16,491 nt of DNA, from NCBI GenBank assembly GCA_035937795.1, contig DASZHO010000099.1:1-16491 (forward strand), written 5' to 3'. Shown in pieces: positions 15,380-16,491 of the stretch (the stretch's first letter is position 1; each line of letters opens with the position of its first letter). A program made the translations under genes and the position numbers. Below the pieces are notes generated by a model that was not told where the DNA came from, did no database searches, and was given only the letters and a program-made list of their open reading frames with translations. Origin of the DNA: JAMQPK01 sp035937795 (GTDB lineage: Bacteria > Acidobacteriota > Vicinamibacteria > Vicinamibacterales > JAMQPK01).

Positions 15380-16491
15380 ATGCGACGACAGGTCCCTTCG
15401 TTAGCCCTGGCCATTGCTGCCACGGGCTTTGTCGGCGCGCTGCTGAGCGCACAGGCGCCAGCGACACCCGCGACCCCAGCCGGACAGCCGGCCGTCACGT
15501 TCGCCACCGACATCCAGCCGATTCTCGAGAAGAATTGCATGTCGTGCCACGGCGACGCGATGCAGATGAGCAAGTTCGATCTGCGCTCGCGCGAAGCCGC
15601 CATGTCGGGCGGCGCGCACGGCATGGTGATCGTGCCGGGCAGCGCCGAGCAGAGCAAGCTGTACCGCATGGTCGCCGGCCTGGAAAAGCCGCAGATGCCG
15701 ATGTCGGGGGTCGCCCTTCCGGCCGAGGATGTCGCGAAAATCAAAGCGTGGATCGATCAGGGTCTCCAGTGGGAGACGCCGGTCACCTTCGCCAAGGACA
15801 TTCAGCCAATCCTGGCGAACAGCTGCTGGAACTGCCACGGCCCGACCACGCAGCTCTCGAAATTCGACCTGCGCACGCGCGAGAGCGCGCTGCAGGGGGG
15901 CGAGCATGGATCCGACATCGTTCCAGGCCACGCCGATCAGAGCCGGATGTACCGCCGCGTAGCCGGGCTCGAGACCCCCTCGATGCCGGCGCAAGGCGCT
16001 CCGCTGAGCGCCGCGCAGGTGGCCGCGGTGAAGAAATGGATAGACGACGGCGCGAAGTTTGATGCGGTGACGCCGCCGGCCCCGACCGCCTCGTCGACCG
16101 CTGCCGCCATGGCCGCGCTCATGGATCGGCCGATCACCCCCGAGGAGCGCAACTACTGGGCCTTCAGGCTCCCCGTCCAGGCGCCTCCGCCGGTCGTGGC
16201 CAACAAAGATCTGATCAACCCGATCGATCGGTTCCTCGAGAAGGCGCGCGTCGATCGCGGCCTGAAGGCCGCGCCGCGCGCCGATCCCAATACGCTCGTG
16301 CGCCGCGCGTATCTGGACCTGCTCGGACTTCCGCCGTCGCCGGCCGAGGTCGCCGAGTTCATGGCCGATCAGTCGCCCGACGCCTGGGAGCACCTCATCG
16401 ACAAGCTCCTCGCGTCGCCGCACTACGGTGAACGCTACGGCCGTCATTGGCTCGACGTGGCCCGCTACGCCGATTCGGGTGGTTTCGAGTA
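15380..16491 (+). CDS. PSD1-type multi-heme cytochrome / DUF1549 protein (3' partial)
   Basis: The first 370 codons of a large exported protein that continues past the right edge. The frame has no stop from the ATG at 15380 to the end. A signal peptide (MRRQVPSLALAIAATGFVG..., cleavage near LLSAQ) is followed by a Pro/Ala linker. Two cytochrome c domains of Planctomycete type (PSCyt1) follow: C53MSCH57 with ligand M106, and C149WNCH153 with ligand M202, exactly 96 residues apart. A DUF1549 (PSCyt2) domain starts near YWAF (about 259) and includes LVRRAYLDLLGLPP and YGERYGRHWLDVARYADSGG. The family normally ends with a DUF1553 domain, which would lie beyond this window. Planctomycetes and Acidobacteriota encode many of these; they are linked to periplasmic oxidation of complex organic matter, but the reaction is not established. 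Confidence 0.9.
   Translation, partial: MRRQVPSLALAIAATGFVGALLSAQAPATPATPAGQPAVTFATDIQPILEKNCMSCHGDAMQMSKFDLRSREAAMSGGAHGMVIVPGSAEQSKLYRMVAGLEKPQMPMSGVALPAEDVAKIKAWIDQGLQWETPVTFAKDIQPILANSCWNCHGPTTQLSKFDLRTRESALQGGEHGSDIVPGHADQSRMYRRVAGLETPSMPAQGAPLSAAQVAAVKKWIDDGAKFDAVTPPAPTASSTAAAMAALMDRPITPEERNYWAFRLPVQAPPPVVANKDLINPIDRFLEKARVDRGLKAAPRADPNTLVRRAYLDLLGLPPSPAEVAEFMADQSPDAWEHLIDKLLASPHYGERYGRHWLDVARYADSGGFE
15494..16069 (+). repeat. Tandem duplication of the cytochrome c domain inside the PSD1-type gene
   Basis: Two 288-base units (15494-15781 and 15782-16069) encode equivalent 96-residue domains that both begin VTFA.DIQPIL, share SKFDLR.RE, and contain a CxxCH and a Met ligand in the same register. 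They have diverged in sequence, so the duplication is old. Confidence 0.85.

Overview
This is a GC-rich, gene-dense bacterial window carrying ten complete genes and two genes cut by the window edges. The gene content suggests Acidobacteriota, perhaps a Vicinamibacteria-like soil lineage. The evidence is two large Oar-like TonB-dependent receptors with N-terminal carboxypeptidase-regulatory-like domains, many exported c-type cytochromes, a quinoprotein dehydrogenase, NHL propellers, and a Planctomycete-type cytochrome/DUF1549 protein. This taxonomic call is inferred from gene content only. No rRNA, tRNA, CRISPR array, transposase or integrase was seen.

Left part (1-9171, all on the plus strand): the end of a GH36-type alpha-galactosidase (1-1533), a fumarylacetoacetate hydrolase (FAH) family enzyme (1582-2418), TonB-dependent receptor 1 (2469-5315), an SDR oxidoreductase coupled to it by a TAATG overlap (5315-6028), an A-rich tandem heptamer repeat (6033-6095), an exported cupin (6125-6610), an exported di-heme cytochrome c (6624-7442), and a PQQ-dependent alcohol dehydrogenase of the type that carries the extra lanthanide-coordinating Asp (7447-9171). 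The last three genes are separated by 13 and 4 bases and look like one transcription unit.

Middle part (9181-14628, minus strand): TonB-dependent receptor 2 is followed, in its own direction of transcription, by two tandem paralogous NHL-repeat beta-propeller proteins. A strong 11-bp inverted repeat lies between the receptor and the first propeller gene. The minus block converges on the PQQ dehydrogenase with only 9 bases between stop codons.

Right part (14811-16491, plus strand): a second exported cupin, paralogous to the first, is divergent from receptor 2. It is followed by the start of a large PSD1-type protein with two tandem cytochrome c domains and a DUF1549 domain, which runs off the window.

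Read together, the window contains two similar sets of parts (outer-membrane receptor, exported cupin, exported multi-heme protein). One set also has a quinoprotein dehydrogenase and the other has NHL propellers. The inference is that receptors import a substrate, probably carbohydrate- or alcohol-derived, across the outer membrane, periplasmic enzymes oxidise it and pass electrons to c-type cytochromes, and cytoplasmic FAH and SDR enzymes handle downstream metabolites. The substrate cannot be read from the sequence.
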